From Mesorhizobium mediterraneum (GTDB taxonomy: Bacteria; Pseudomonadota; Alphaproteobacteria; Rhizobiales; Rhizobiaceae), in contig NZ_NPKI01000014.1 in the NCBI RefSeq assembly GCF_002284565.1, forward strand, positions 383 through 32,574: DNA of 32,192 nt, given 5' to 3'. Under the pieces are notes generated by a model. The model did no database searches, was not told the DNA's origin, and saw only the letters and a program-made list of their open reading frames with translations. This document shows, piece after piece, positions 1-7,528 of the stretch (positions within the stretch are counted from its first letter, which is position 1; every line of letters begins with the position of its first letter). The translations under genes and the position numbers were made by a program.

Positions 1-1
1 G

Positions 2-157
2 CATTGTGATACAGGGGGAGCTGTGGGGCCCCTCTTTCTCGGCCTCGACGATGTGGAAGGAGCCTGTGCGGCGAAACGGGCCGACGCCCCCCAGGCCCAG
101 AACTTGGGCGAAACCAACTCCCACCAAAGGACAGCCGGTTTAGTAGCCGAACAATGA
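2..157 (+). other. Open frame at the window edge, possible 3' end of an unknown gene
   Basis: This frame stays open for 51 codons from the first bases of the window to a TGA at 155-157. It begins upstream of the window, so only a C-terminal end could be present. The reading contains GGAVGPLFLGLDDVEGACAA, which I do not recognise. An open frame of this length is not unusual by chance in GC-rich DNA, so this is only a possibility. Confidence 0.15.
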
Positions 158-334
158 AGCCTCGCTCGACGAGCCGCCGCCTCTACTGTCTCCGGCATCA
201 CGCGGTTGAAGCGAACAGCGCAGCGGCTACTGTTCCGCACAACTCGGATGGCAATTGGGACAAGTCCGCACATGTCGTCACGTACGCTGAACGCCGCAGG
301 TACAGCCAAACTGGGGGCGGGGCGTTTCTGCCGT

Positions 335-354
335 TTTGATAGATTTCTATCAAA
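335..354. promoter_or_regulatory. Perfect 20-bp palindrome upstream of nifA
   Basis: TTTGATAGA and TCTATCAAA form two perfect 9-base arms around a TT spacer, 330 bp upstream of the nifA start. The TTGAT...ATCAA core resembles a FixK/FNR box, but the gap between half-sites is 8 rather than the canonical 4, so that label does not fit. It looks like an operator for a dimeric regulator. The regulator is unknown. Confidence 0.45.
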
Positions 355-365
355 CTGACAATTTT

Positions 366-383
366 CCTTGCACAAATGCAAGG
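366..383. repeat. Inverted repeat upstream of nifA
   Basis: CCTTGCA and TGCAAGG are perfect 7-base arms with a CAAA loop, 11 bp after the palindrome at 335-354. It could be a second operator or a small hairpin in the nifA leader. No T-run follows, so a terminator is unlikely. Confidence 0.35.
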
Positions 384-683
384 AGAGCTCGATTGACCCC
401 TCCCTCTCTTGCGTCAACGATGGGTTTGCAGGCTGCGGTGCGGCAGAAGCCGGACAGAACGGCGACCGGTCGAGTAAAGGCCTGCGCAAACCGCATATTG
501 CGAGCGCCCGCGCGGAGGAGAAGACGCTCGTCCTGGTGAAAGGCAACGATGCTCAGGCGCCATTGCCATTTGCCGAGCGCGCCGGAAATTTCGAAGCAAC
601 AAAGGTGAGATCGAGAATGATGATGACGAAATACAACACAGCTCACCGTCCAGTGCAGTTCTACCGGCGGGTGGCGGAGTGGG

Positions 684-1742
684 ATGGGCTGCCAAATGGA
701 GCGTAAAAAGATCAGAAAGGAGATGCTTGGCGATAGTCAGGCGCTGCGCAAGCTGCGTGAGCACCTTGTCAAGGTGGCCAAGGCGAAGACTACGGTCCTG
801 TTGCGAGGTGAATCCGGAACCGGCAAGGAGCTGGTTGCCAAAGCCATTCACGAGCTCTCGCCTCGCGCCAAGCAGCCCTTCATCAAGGTCAATTGCGCGG
901 CGCTCACCGAGACGCTTCTGGAATCTGACTTGTTCGGTCATGAGAAGGGTGCCTTCACCGCCGCGAGCAGTTTGCGCAAGGGGCGCTTTGAGGCTGCCGA
1001 CAAAGGCACATTGTTTCTGGACGAGATTGGCGAAATATCAGGTTCGTTCCAGGCTAAGCTGCTGCGTGTCCTGCAGGAGCAGGAGTTTGAGCGCGTCGGC
1101 AGCAACCACACCATTAAAGTTGATGTTCGCGTGATTGCCGCAACGAACAGGGACTTGGAAACGGCAGTTCAACGCAAGGAGTTCCGGCAAGACCTCTATT
1201 ATCGCATCAACGTCGTCACTTTACGCGTGCCGGCATTGCGCGAAAGGCGAGGTGATATTCCGCTCTTGGCCGCTCAGTTTCTCAAGAATTTCAATACTGA
1301 GAATGATCACACGCTGACCTTCGCTCCCGAAGCGATTGAGGTGCTAATGAACTGCGAATTTCCAGGTAACATCCGAGAGCTCGAAAACTGCGTTCAACGG
1401 ACGGCAGTTCTGGCGACGGGTCCATCAATCCTCAGAACTGACTTTGCCTGTTACGCGGATCAGTGCTTGGCCGCGGCGCTGTGGAAGAACGGACCGCCGA
1501 CGTCAGAGAAGTCGACTACGATCGAGCCTTCCGCCGCCTGTGCCGCCCCGCCCGTCGGCGACGGGCAAGCGCCGATAGGCCCTGCCACGACTCGTGGTAG
1601 GGTGCCCGATGCCGATACGGTCATTGCTGCCATGGAAAAGTGTGGCTGGGTGCAGGCAAAGGCGGCGCGCCTGCTCGGTTTGACCCCGCGCCAGATCGGC
1701 TACGTGCTGAGAAAACGCGGTATCGAGATCAAGCGTCTCTGA
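684..1742 (+). CDS. nifA: NifA, sigma54-dependent activator of nif/fix genes, lacking the N-terminal GAF domain
   Basis: NifA binds TGT-N10-ACA sites and uses ATP hydrolysis to open sigma54 promoters. The 352-residue protein begins almost directly with the AAA+ domain: Walker A GESGTGKE (42-49), sigma54-contact loop GAFTAA (90-94 region), Walker B TLFLDEIG (109-116). Its C-terminus is the Fis-type helix-turn-helix (about 316-352). The oxygen-sensing cysteine pattern C-X11-C-X19-C-X4-C is complete at C224, C236, C256 and C261. Full-length rhizobial NifA is well over 500 residues with a GAF domain in front; here in-frame stops at 606-620 prevent extension. The start at 684 has a GGAG four bases upstream; ATG at 696 is an alternative. 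The loop reads GAFTAA instead of the usual GAFTGA. It is separated from nifB and opposite to it in strand, while a decayed nifA remnant sits at the usual site near 6690-7110, so this is probably the working copy. Confidence 0.95.
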   Translation: MGCQMERKKIRKEMLGDSQALRKLREHLVKVAKAKTTVLLRGESGTGKELVAKAIHELSPRAKQPFIKVNCAALTETLLESDLFGHEKGAFTAASSLRKGRFEAADKGTLFLDEIGEISGSFQAKLLRVLQEQEFERVGSNHTIKVDVRVIAATNRDLETAVQRKEFRQDLYYRINVVTLRVPALRERRGDIPLLAAQFLKNFNTENDHTLTFAPEAIEVLMNCEFPGNIRELENCVQRTAVLATGPSILRTDFACYADQCLAAALWKNGPPTSEKSTTIEPSAACAAPPVGDGQAPIGPATTRGRVPDADTVIAAMEKCGWVQAKAARLLGLTPRQIGYVLRKRGIEIKRL

Positions 1743-2328
1743 AACAACCCGCCGAGCAAGAGCTGGAGCAGGTCAAGCATTGGTGCTCTGGCGCCGAGCC
1801 CATCGGCCACCTTACGAACGTGGGTGTGAACAGCGCTGCCAAGATTCCGGCCGTGTGCTTTCTACCACCAGTCGTACTGGGGCTCTGCGACTGACAAAAC
1901 TAAGAAGGAGGAATCCTATGGCTAGTAACTTCGCTCTACACCGCAAGGGAAAATCAATCCGACGTGCCTGAAATCCAGAAATAGTCGATGTATCATTGGT
2001 GACACGCCAGCATGCGTAGAGGCGACGCACAGATCTCCGCTGGCGGGCCTGGTCGATACATAAGCTGATCGCTTACCGCTCGACATCGCGCCAATCTGAG
2101 ATGGGCATGAAAGTGAGTTCGAGCGCTGGACAGTTGCCGACTTCGTCAGGTATTGGCCCCTGCGACCGGTTGATCTGCGATATTTCCAACTTCGCAGAAG
2201 TTGGTCGAGACGAAACTGTCGCCCCGGCTCGTGACCGCGCGCCCGGCAAGACCGAGTTACAAAGTTGCCGAGGCCAGTTTGATGTGCGTTCCTGCATCAC
2301 TACACGGGACACGACCTGACGGGAGACT
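1743..2328. other. nifA-nodL intergenic region
   Basis: Nearly 0.6 kb with no substantial gene. It contains a 17-codon ORF with a strong ribosome-binding site (1918-1971) and otherwise nothing I can identify. A short stretch near 1972-2003 vaguely recalls the 3' half of a nod box but is too divergent to call. I see no sigma54 promoter for the downstream acetyltransferase. Confidence 0.4.
1918..1971 (+). CDS. 17-residue ORF behind a strong Shine-Dalgarno
   Basis: AAGGAGG ends a few bases before ATG at 1918, one of the best ribosome-binding sites in the window, but the frame closes after 17 codons (MASNFALHRKGKSIRRA). It may be the stub of a gene that once followed nifA, or a small basic peptide. 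I recognise no family. Confidence that it is a functional gene is low. Confidence 0.25.
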   Translation: MASNFALHRKGKSIRRA

Positions 2329-2895
2329 ATGATGCGTAGCCAAAAAGAAAAGATGCTCGCAGGCGAGTTTTACAATGCGGCGGATCCGGAGATCCAAGCT
2401 GACCTGTTGGCCACCGGGGCTTGGCTCAAGCGGTACAATGATACGCTGGGGCAGACCACGGGGCATTGGCATGAGCTTTTGTCCGAGCGGCTGGGAGAGG
2501 TTGGGCGCGGAACGGTCATCCGTCCGCCCTTTTTTTGCGACTACGGATTCAATATCCGCATTGGCGCCAATGCCTACATCAACTTCAACTGCGTTATTCT
2601 TGACGTGGTAGAGGTCAAAATCGGGCAAGGAACGGCAATTGGGCCTGCCGTGCAGATTTATACCGCCGATCATCCACATGATGCCGAGCAGCGGCAGGCC
2701 GGCCTGCAGGTCGGGCGTCCTGTTCGCATTGGCAGCCGTGTCTGGATCGGCGGTGGAGCAATCATTCTGCCTGGCGTCACGATTGGCGATAATGCGGTCG
2801 TAGGCGCTGGCAGCGTGGTCACACGCGATGTTCCCGCCGGGGCAAAGGTAGTGGGAATTCCTGCTCGCGTCGCCAACCCACATAAACAGGCATAA
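2329..2895 (+). CDS. nodL: NodL/maltose O-acetyltransferase-family protein
   Basis: 188 residues, the usual length of the family. An N-terminal maltose-acetyltransferase segment starting EKEKML-like (QKEKMLAGEFYN, 5-16) precedes a left-handed beta-helix of hexapeptide repeats, including IRPPFFCDYGFNI, the active-site TADHPHD, and a long C-terminal run (WIGGGAIILPGVTIGDNAVV). The family transfers acetyl from acetyl-CoA to a sugar hydroxyl. NodL proper acetylates O-6 of the non-reducing glucosamine of lipochitooligosaccharide Nod factors. The symbiotic setting favours NodL, but sequence reading alone cannot separate it from Maa/LacA-type enzymes. A GGGAG lies just upstream, and ATG codons at 2329 and 2332 are both possible starts. 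No clear nod box precedes it. Confidence 0.8.
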   Translation: MMRSQKEKMLAGEFYNAADPEIQADLLATGAWLKRYNDTLGQTTGHWHELLSERLGEVGRGTVIRPPFFCDYGFNIRIGANAYINFNCVILDVVEVKIGQGTAIGPAVQIYTADHPHDAEQRQAGLQVGRPVRIGSRVWIGGGAIILPGVTIGDNAVVGAGSVVTRDVPAGAKVVGIPARVANPHKQA

Positions 2896-3202
2896 TCAGC
2901 CTCCTTGACCCTGGAGGTGCATGCGAACTGTCGAAACTGTGCCAAATTTCTGCCGAAGCTATTGAGCGCTGCATATCTTGTCGCGGTTCGGCTCGGGCGC
3001 TTCAGTTCTTTTGCCACGGGTGTCACAAAATCATGTGCGTAATGCCGCCGCAACGTGCTCACGTCCCGCAGCAGCGGGCCCTTTCACATGGCCCAACGAA
3101 TTCAGAGCCTTCGTTGTGCTGCCAGTAGCATTACTGCTCAGATGTATTCCCAACTGAGTTTTCGCCCTTGGAGGCAAGCGACTCACCAGCAATCGCCGGC
3201 CA
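2896..3202. other. Region between convergent nodL and SIR2-like gene
   Basis: About 300 bp between two convergent genes. A short CCTCC/GGAGG stem lies right after the nodL stop (about 2901-2919) with no T-run, so it is at best a weak terminator. I recognise no gene or remnant in the remainder. Confidence 0.35.
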
Positions 3203-4096
3203 TTAATCCTGGCTAGCATCGACCCCGACGAGGCGAGCCGCGGCGTTGCCGATCGGCATGTCGATGACCGTGATTGCGCCTTCGGCAAGGAAACGACGTT
3301 CGTTTCTGGTCAGCGTAGCCGAATCGATCACCGCAAAATGTGGGCCAGTGGAGCGCTTCATCATCTGTCTGGCATATGTGCGCAGCACCTGATCGTTGAA
3401 GCGACAGCCAACGAAGAAAAAGCCCCGGTTGACGCGCCGTTGCTTCACCACGTCCGGGATCGGCGTCTGGATATCAATTTCGGTTAGGACTTCGACGTAA
3501 TCGGAATCAGCCACGAGGAAGTTTGCGGCCGGCCTGACGCTGCCGTGCGGCGCATAGAGCACCGTCCTTGCCACTTGTTCGGCGTCGAGTTCTGTTCCTG
3601 ACAAATCGTAAGTTCTCGTCCAGATGTTACCAATTCCGGTCGCGCGCGTCGTTCCTTGTATCTCGACAACGTCTGTTTGGCCGGCCTCTGCAAGGGCTGC
3701 CCGCATGGCGCCATCGTACCAGCTGTCGATGATGACAGACAGTTGAAGGGTTGCGAGCCAGGCGTGAAGAACGGTCGGCTCGGCGGGGGCTGCGAATATC
3801 TCCGCCATCCACGCTTGAAGAGTCCGACGATGTCGGCGCTGCTCGATAAACTGGGCGACCGACCACATATTGGTGCGAATCCTGGAAGGGGCAGGCGCCC
3901 GCTTGTTGAGTGCCGCGGCGACATCTTCCGGGGTGCAAGGTACAGGTGATTCCGGCGCGTTAAGCTGCAGAAGACCAGGACCGAGATAGGGGATCACTCG
4001 ATCGGCCTTGAGAGCGCCCTTCAGCAGGTCAATCAGCTTTTTGGCAAAACTGCCCCGGACGACGACGAGATGGTCCCAGCTCAGCATCGTGTTCAT
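3203..4096 (-). CDS. SIR2-like domain protein, last gene of the nifB operon
   Basis: 297 residues. The region KADRVIPYLGPGLLQLN (about 31-47) occupies the place of the NAD-binding entry of SIR2-like proteins, and the late segment RGFFFVGCRFNDQVLRTYAR matches the F-x-G-x-S/R-x-x-D signature found near the end of SIR2_2-type domains. The classical sirtuin GAGxS motif and a clear catalytic His motif are not visible, so deacetylase activity is not supported; such divergent domains may instead bind or cleave NAD. The ATG at 4096 has AGGA eight bases upstream. It follows nifT by only 34 bp on the same strand, so it should be co-transcribed with nifB-fdxN-nifZ-nifT and induced by NifA. A role in nitrogenase regulation or redox sensing is inference. 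Confidence 0.7.
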   Translation of the reverse strand: MNTMLSWDHLVVVRGSFAKKLIDLLKGALKADRVIPYLGPGLLQLNAPESPVPCTPEDVAAALNKRAPAPSRIRTNMWSVAQFIEQRRHRRTLQAWMAEIFAAPAEPTVLHAWLATLQLSVIIDSWYDGAMRAALAEAGQTDVVEIQGTTRATGIGNIWTRTYDLSGTELDAEQVARTVLYAPHGSVRPAANFLVADSDYVEVLTEIDIQTPIPDVVKQRRVNRGFFFVGCRFNDQVLRTYARQMMKRSTGPHFAVIDSATLTRNERRFLAEGAITVIDMPIGNAAARLVGVDASQD

Positions 4097-4130
4097 ACGC
4101 GTTTCCTTTCCGCCACTGAACCCACCGGCA

Positions 4131-4343
4131 TCAGGCCCCGTCGGAAATCTTCATCGCCTCGACGGTGATCGGCAAACGCGTATCGCGCGGAAGGTCGGGC
4201 AGCATGAGCCGCCAACCGTTCCTGAGCGTCACGGTCCCGCCCCATAAGTCTGCGTTCTCAATCTCGGTGATCGGCTCTTCGAGATCCTTCTTGGGGACAT
4301 AAGCCGACAAGCCAGTAGCGGTCCTGCGAATCATTACTTTCAT
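4131..4343 (-). CDS. nifT: NifT/FixU family protein
   Basis: A 70-residue protein of the NifT/FixU family, starting MKVMIRRTATGLSAYVPKKD and carrying the family's central WGGTVTLRNGWRL segment; length and composition are normal. The molecular role is unsettled; the family is always found with nif genes and is usually dispensable for fixation. Its start overlaps the end of nifZ by four bases, showing translational coupling, and a SIR2-like gene follows 34 bp later. Confidence 0.93.
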   Translation of the reverse strand: MKVMIRRTATGLSAYVPKKDLEEPITEIENADLWGGTVTLRNGWRLMLPDLPRDTRLPITVEAMKISDGA

Positions 4344-4660
4344 CCGGCTGTTCCTCCGTTGGAAATGCCTTCAGCTCCGCAGGGAACCTCGACTTTGTCG
4401 AGGCTAATGAGTTCGCGCGCTCGCATGCCGACGACCGTGCCACGATCGATCCATTCGACCGCATAGATGAAGAATTGCTGGAGAAAGGTTCCAATGTCGC
4501 GCACGTAGCCTTCGTCGCCCTTCCGCACGAGGTTTTCGCCGACCTCCTTGCCGGGATAGGTGCCGTCGTTTTTTATGTGGCGTGTCGCACGGACCCGCTC
4601 ACCCTGCATGAACCGTGGCGGTCTGCCGATTTCGACCTCCTGTTCGCGTCTGGACCACAT
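4340..4660 (-). CDS. nifZ: NifZ, nitrogenase MoFe protein maturation factor
   Basis: 106 residues. NifZ helps form the second P-cluster pair of the MoFe protein. The family core is readable: PRFMQGERVRATRHIKNDGT, then GDEGYVRDIGTFLQQFFIYAVEW, then the RARELISLD end. I place the start at ATG 4660, because AAGGAG sits eight bases before it; an in-frame GTG at 4669 lies too close to that ribosome-binding site. The gene lies between fdxN and nifT and overlaps nifT by four bases. Confidence 0.93.
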   Translation of the reverse strand: MWSRREQEVEIGRPPRFMQGERVRATRHIKNDGTYPGKEVGENLVRKGDEGYVRDIGTFLQQFFIYAVEWIDRGTVVGMRARELISLDKVEVPCGAEGISNGGTAG

Positions 4661-4745
4661 GGTGTCCACTCCTTTCTCGAGGCTTTTGGTGTGGTCCCGG
4701 TTTGCAGGCGTCCTCGTGCGGCGAACCCGACCGTTTCGGCAGGAA

Positions 4746-4940
4746 TCAAGCGGGAACGCAGGTTTTCGATACCGGACAGACCGACACGCATTGCTGCGTA
4801 TCGAAGGCCTCCTTGCATTCGGTGCACTTGTTTGGATCGATCACATAGGCGTCGCCCTTGAACTTGATCGCTTCCGAGGGACATTCGAACTCGCAGGCCC
4901 CGCATTGGGTACATTGGGATGCGATGATCTTGAAAGCCAT
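4746..4940 (-). CDS. fdxN: FdxN-type 2[4Fe-4S] ferredoxin
   Basis: 64 residues with two cysteine sets: C10-x2-C13-x2-C16-x3-C20-P and C39-x2-C42-x8-C51-x3-C55-P. The eight-residue insertion in the second set is characteristic of the nif-linked FdxN class, as in Sinorhizobium meliloti. Such ferredoxins feed low-potential electrons to nitrogenase or to NifB chemistry. AGGAG is five bases before the ATG. It sits directly after nifB in the same operon. Confidence 0.94.
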   Translation of the reverse strand: MAFKIIASQCTQCGACEFECPSEAIKFKGDAYVIDPNKCTECKEAFDTQQCVSVCPVSKTCVPA

Positions 4941-4969
4941 TCTAACTCCTGGTTATCGGACGAGACGGC

Positions 4970-6451
4970 TCAGGCCGTCGCCGCTAGTGGTCTGATCCCA
5001 AACTCTGCCGCGTAAAGTGCGCTGACTGCGGTCTCGATGTAGTCATGGCCATAGGCGTCGGTTACGCGCAGTCCAGCTCGCGAGAGTTGTTCCTTCGGGC
5101 GATTTCCGATCTTGGCGCATAGGACTATGTGTATGCCTTCCAGCGCAGCGATGACGCCCTCGAGGGTGGCGTCTTCGCCCCCGCCTCCGAGGCAATACCG
5201 CTCGACCTTCCGATGCCCGACCAAGCTGATCCCTCTAGGCGAGACTTCATAAACCTGGAACTCCTTCGCGTGGCCGAAGTGTTCATTGACGCGTCCACCT
5301 CCCTTAGTGGCCACCGCAACCAGAAGCGACTTTTCGGAGTCTGTTGCCTTGATCATACCGATGGCCTCGCCCCTCGCCGCCTCATGATCACGGCGCTCGT
5401 GTGCGACCACCTGCCGATAGGCCTGACGCTTGCCAGCCTCGTAGGTGACATCGTTGGGAATCCCGTCCAGCGTGAATTCCTGGCCACGATCTTCACCGAG
5501 CAGGCCGACAGCATCTGCCCGGCACTGCCGGCAGTGGCGCATCAACTTGGCGCCACCTTCAAGTCGATCCTGAAGGGCCATCATCTCCATTGCCGTTGGG
5601 CCGCGCTGCCCGATGAGTCCGTAGTGTGTGCCGTGTGCCGGGTCCGAAATCAGAGGCATCACGTTGTGCAGGAACGCGCCCCGCTCCTTGACCATTTTGT
5701 TCACCTCAAACAGGTGCTGGTCGTTCACTCCAGGAATCATCACCGAGTTGATTTTGGTGAGGATGCCGCGCGCGCTCAGCATTTCCAGGCCCAACATCTG
5801 CCGCGCGTGCAAGATTCGAGCGGCTTCGATGCCGAAGTAGCGGCGATTTTCATAAAAGATCCAAGGATAAATCTTTGCGCCGACTTCCGGGTCGACCATG
5901 TTGATGGTGATCGTCACGTGATCAACATTCATTTCGGCAAGCTCGGCGACATGGTCCGGCAGCACGAGCCCGTTGGTGGAGACGCACAGCTTTATGTCGG
6001 GGATTTCCCTGATGACGCGGTCGAACGTTGCCTTCGTTTTCTCCCAGTCGTAACAGGCATCCCCCGGCCCAGCGATGCCAAGAACCGAAAGCTGCGGAAC
6101 TTTGTTGGCAACCGCGATGACCTTGCGTAGCGCTTGGTCGGGCGTCAGCTTCTCAGACACAACACCAGGCCGGCTCTCGTTGGCGCAATCGTATTTGCGA
6201 TTGCAGTAGTTGCACTGGACATTGCAAGCCGGCGCGACCGCCACATGCATACGCGCGAAATAGTGATGCGCTTCCTCCGAAAAGCAGGGGTGATCCTTGA
6301 TCTTGTCCCAAATAGCCGGATCCACATCGCCCGGGCTGGTCGGCGACGAGCCGTAGGAGGACGGTGCGCAGCCACCGGATTTCGCGGCTGCCAGAAAACC
6401 CTCGGATGTCGTGCTAGTCGGCCCCTCAATCGAAATTATCGGTGAGGACAT
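4970..6451 (-). CDS. nifB: NifB, radical SAM FeMo-cofactor precursor synthase
   Basis: NifB fuses two [4Fe-4S] clusters and inserts the carbide to give NifB-co, the core of FeMo-co. The 493-residue protein has the N-terminal HPCFSEEAHHYFARMHV segment, the radical SAM motif CNVQCNYC (C76, C80, C83), the GIAGPGD glycine-rich stretch, and a C-terminal NifX-like domain beginning near KSLLVAVATKGGGRVNEHFGH. I choose ATG 6451 over the in-frame TTG at 6454, with GGAG eight bases upstream. It heads the nifB-fdxN-nifZ-nifT-SIR2 operon behind a -24/-12 promoter (6488-6503) and a NifA site (6575-6590). Confidence 0.97.
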   Translation of the reverse strand: MSSPIISIEGPTSTTSEGFLAAAKSGGCAPSSYGSSPTSPGDVDPAIWDKIKDHPCFSEEAHHYFARMHVAVAPACNVQCNYCNRKYDCANESRPGVVSEKLTPDQALRKVIAVANKVPQLSVLGIAGPGDACYDWEKTKATFDRVIREIPDIKLCVSTNGLVLPDHVAELAEMNVDHVTITINMVDPEVGAKIYPWIFYENRRYFGIEAARILHARQMLGLEMLSARGILTKINSVMIPGVNDQHLFEVNKMVKERGAFLHNVMPLISDPAHGTHYGLIGQRGPTAMEMMALQDRLEGGAKLMRHCRQCRADAVGLLGEDRGQEFTLDGIPNDVTYEAGKRQAYRQVVAHERRDHEAARGEAIGMIKATDSEKSLLVAVATKGGGRVNEHFGHAKEFQVYEVSPRGISLVGHRKVERYCLGGGGEDATLEGVIAALEGIHIVLCAKIGNRPKEQLSRAGLRVTDAYGHDYIETAVSALYAAEFGIRPLAATA

Positions 6452-6487
6452 CAAACGGCTCCGTTGCTGGTACGTCGCGGTTCAAGG

Positions 6488-6503
6488 TGCAAGAGCCATA
6501 CCA
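6488..6503 (-). promoter_or_regulatory. Sigma54 (-24/-12) promoter of nifB
   Basis: Read on the minus strand: TGGTATGGCTCTTGCA, with GG and GC separated by exactly 10 bases and a perfect TTGCA -12 element. Predicted transcription start near 6478, giving a leader of about 27 nt before nifB. Confidence 0.85.
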
Positions 6504-6574
6504 ACTTAAAAAAGCGGCTTCAGTTCACTATTTGGGTCGATGTCGGGTTGTGTGAGGCCGGCGCGACACAATTT

Positions 6575-6590
6575 TGTCCTGCTTGCGACA
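6575..6590. promoter_or_regulatory. NifA upstream activator site of nifB
   Basis: TGT-CCTGCTTGCG-ACA, an exact TGT-N10-ACA site, lies 72 bp upstream of the nifB -24 element, the normal position for NifA contact by DNA looping. Confidence 0.8.
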
Positions 6591-6689
6591 GTGCAAGTCC
6601 AAATCCGTTCAGAAGCACAAAGCACTCCTTGTCGCGCAGAGGGCGCGCAAGACCACTGGCCTGACGATTGGCTCATCCAGGCTCTTAGA

Positions 6690-7110
6690 ATTTCCTTCAC
6701 CTCGATGCTATGCCGGCGTATCGCCTAGCCGACTTGTCGCGGCGTGAGGCCGAGAATTCGAGCCGCATTAGCCTGAACCCAGCCGGCCTTCTCCATTGTG
6801 TCGATCAGCCGGTCACGCTCCGTCCGCCGCGGACCCAGCGCCGGTCCGGCCGTATCGTTAGAATCGCAACCGGCTATCTCGTGTTCAGGGGCGCCGATGC
6901 GCCGAACCGGCATCGTGCTGGGCCGTGAGAGCTCGTCGATGACATTGCCACGTTCCGAAAGATTGGTTCCTTCCAGAGGAGAACGCGCAAGTGTGGCTGT
7001 TCTTTACACGCAGTTCTCCAGCTCGCGGACGTTGCCGGGGGAAATAGCATTGCGAGATCAGCTCAACTGCCGACGGCGTAAAGCCATGGTTCTCCATATT
7101 TCAAGGGTAA
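6690..7110 (-). pseudogene. nifA: Decayed 3' portion of a second nifA
   Basis: Reading the minus strand recovers successive NifA segments in broken frames: ENHGFTPSAVELISQCYFP, then PGNVRELENCV after a one-base shift (an extra C near 7044), a TAA in place of the next codon, RTATLAR, a linker ending VRRIGAPEHEIAGC, and the C-terminal helix-turn-helix MEKAGWVQANAARILGLTPRQVG. A TAG then replaces the conserved Tyr codon, and the tail AIRRHSIEVKEI continues in frame. The ATPase domain upstream is gone. The place, between fixX and nifB on the same strand, is the classical fixABCX-nifA-nifB position of rhizobia, so this is probably the ancestral nifA, replaced by the short intact copy at 684-1742. 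The nifB promoter region overlaps its downstream flank. Confidence 0.85.
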
Positions 7111-7189
7111 GCGCTGTGTCCTTCCAGGAGTGCCCGCGATCTGTGGGCCTGCCATTCTGAGGTGGATCGGAGATCGGCTTGTGTCTGAA

Positions 7190-7460
7190 CTTGAACTTAC
7201 GATTGACCCTGAGCGGCAGCCTCGGCGTTTCGAGGTGATCAACGGCGCTGTTAGTCGACGGCATTGGTCGATGGACGACAAGGGACGGAGTCATCGCCGA
7301 GACCCTGGAGCCGAACGCGGTGATCTCGGAGGTTGCCCGGCGCTACGGGCTGCGGCCGCGGCGGAACGCTCGCAAGCTTGCTACGTCCGCAGGACAGGCC
7401 ACTCCCGCCTTTGTTCCGGCGGTGGTTTCGGTGGCGCCACCGGAACGACCCGTTGGGCCT
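7190..7460 (+). pseudogene. IS66-family TnpA (orf1) remnant
   Basis: The + strand carries FEVINGAVSRRHWSMDDKGR in one frame and, after a frameshift near 7288, VIAETLEPNAVISEVARRYG, followed by TPAFVPAVVSV. This is the N-terminal HTH region plus the FVPVVV-type segment of the small IS66 accessory protein. No TnpB or transposase follows. It abuts the broken edge of the nifA remnant, so the insertion may have caused the loss of that gene. Confidence 0.7.
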
Positions 7461-7528
7461 ACATCCGTGCACCAGAACTCAAGGCCGCGGCCTGAGAATC
7501 GGCCGCCGCTCACCCTTTACTTGGTTCC

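Larger units (their letters stand above)
158..683. other. Region upstream of nifA, no gene recognised
   Basis: About 0.5 kb between the possible edge gene and nifA. I see no recognisable coding sequence and no trace of the GAF sensory domain that usually precedes the NifA ATPase domain; the nifA frame is closed by stops at 606-620. The stretch holds two short perfect inverted repeats (335-354 and 366-383), listed separately, which are the best candidates for regulatory sites of nifA. I found no convincing -24/-12 promoter here. Confidence 0.4.

Noticed and set aside
335..354. FixK/FNR anaerobox before nifA
   Set aside because: The half-sites TTGAT and ATCAA are separated by 8 bases, not the 4 expected for FixK or FNR.
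1969..2004. Possible nod box upstream of the NodL-family gene
   Set aside because: Only a short part (ATCCA...TCGATGTATCATTGG) vaguely resembles the 3' half of the nod-box consensus, spacing is wrong, and it lies over 300 bp before the gene.
5129..6130. 333-codon open frame opposite nifB
   Set aside because: It is the antisense shadow of the well-supported nifB gene in GC-rich DNA.
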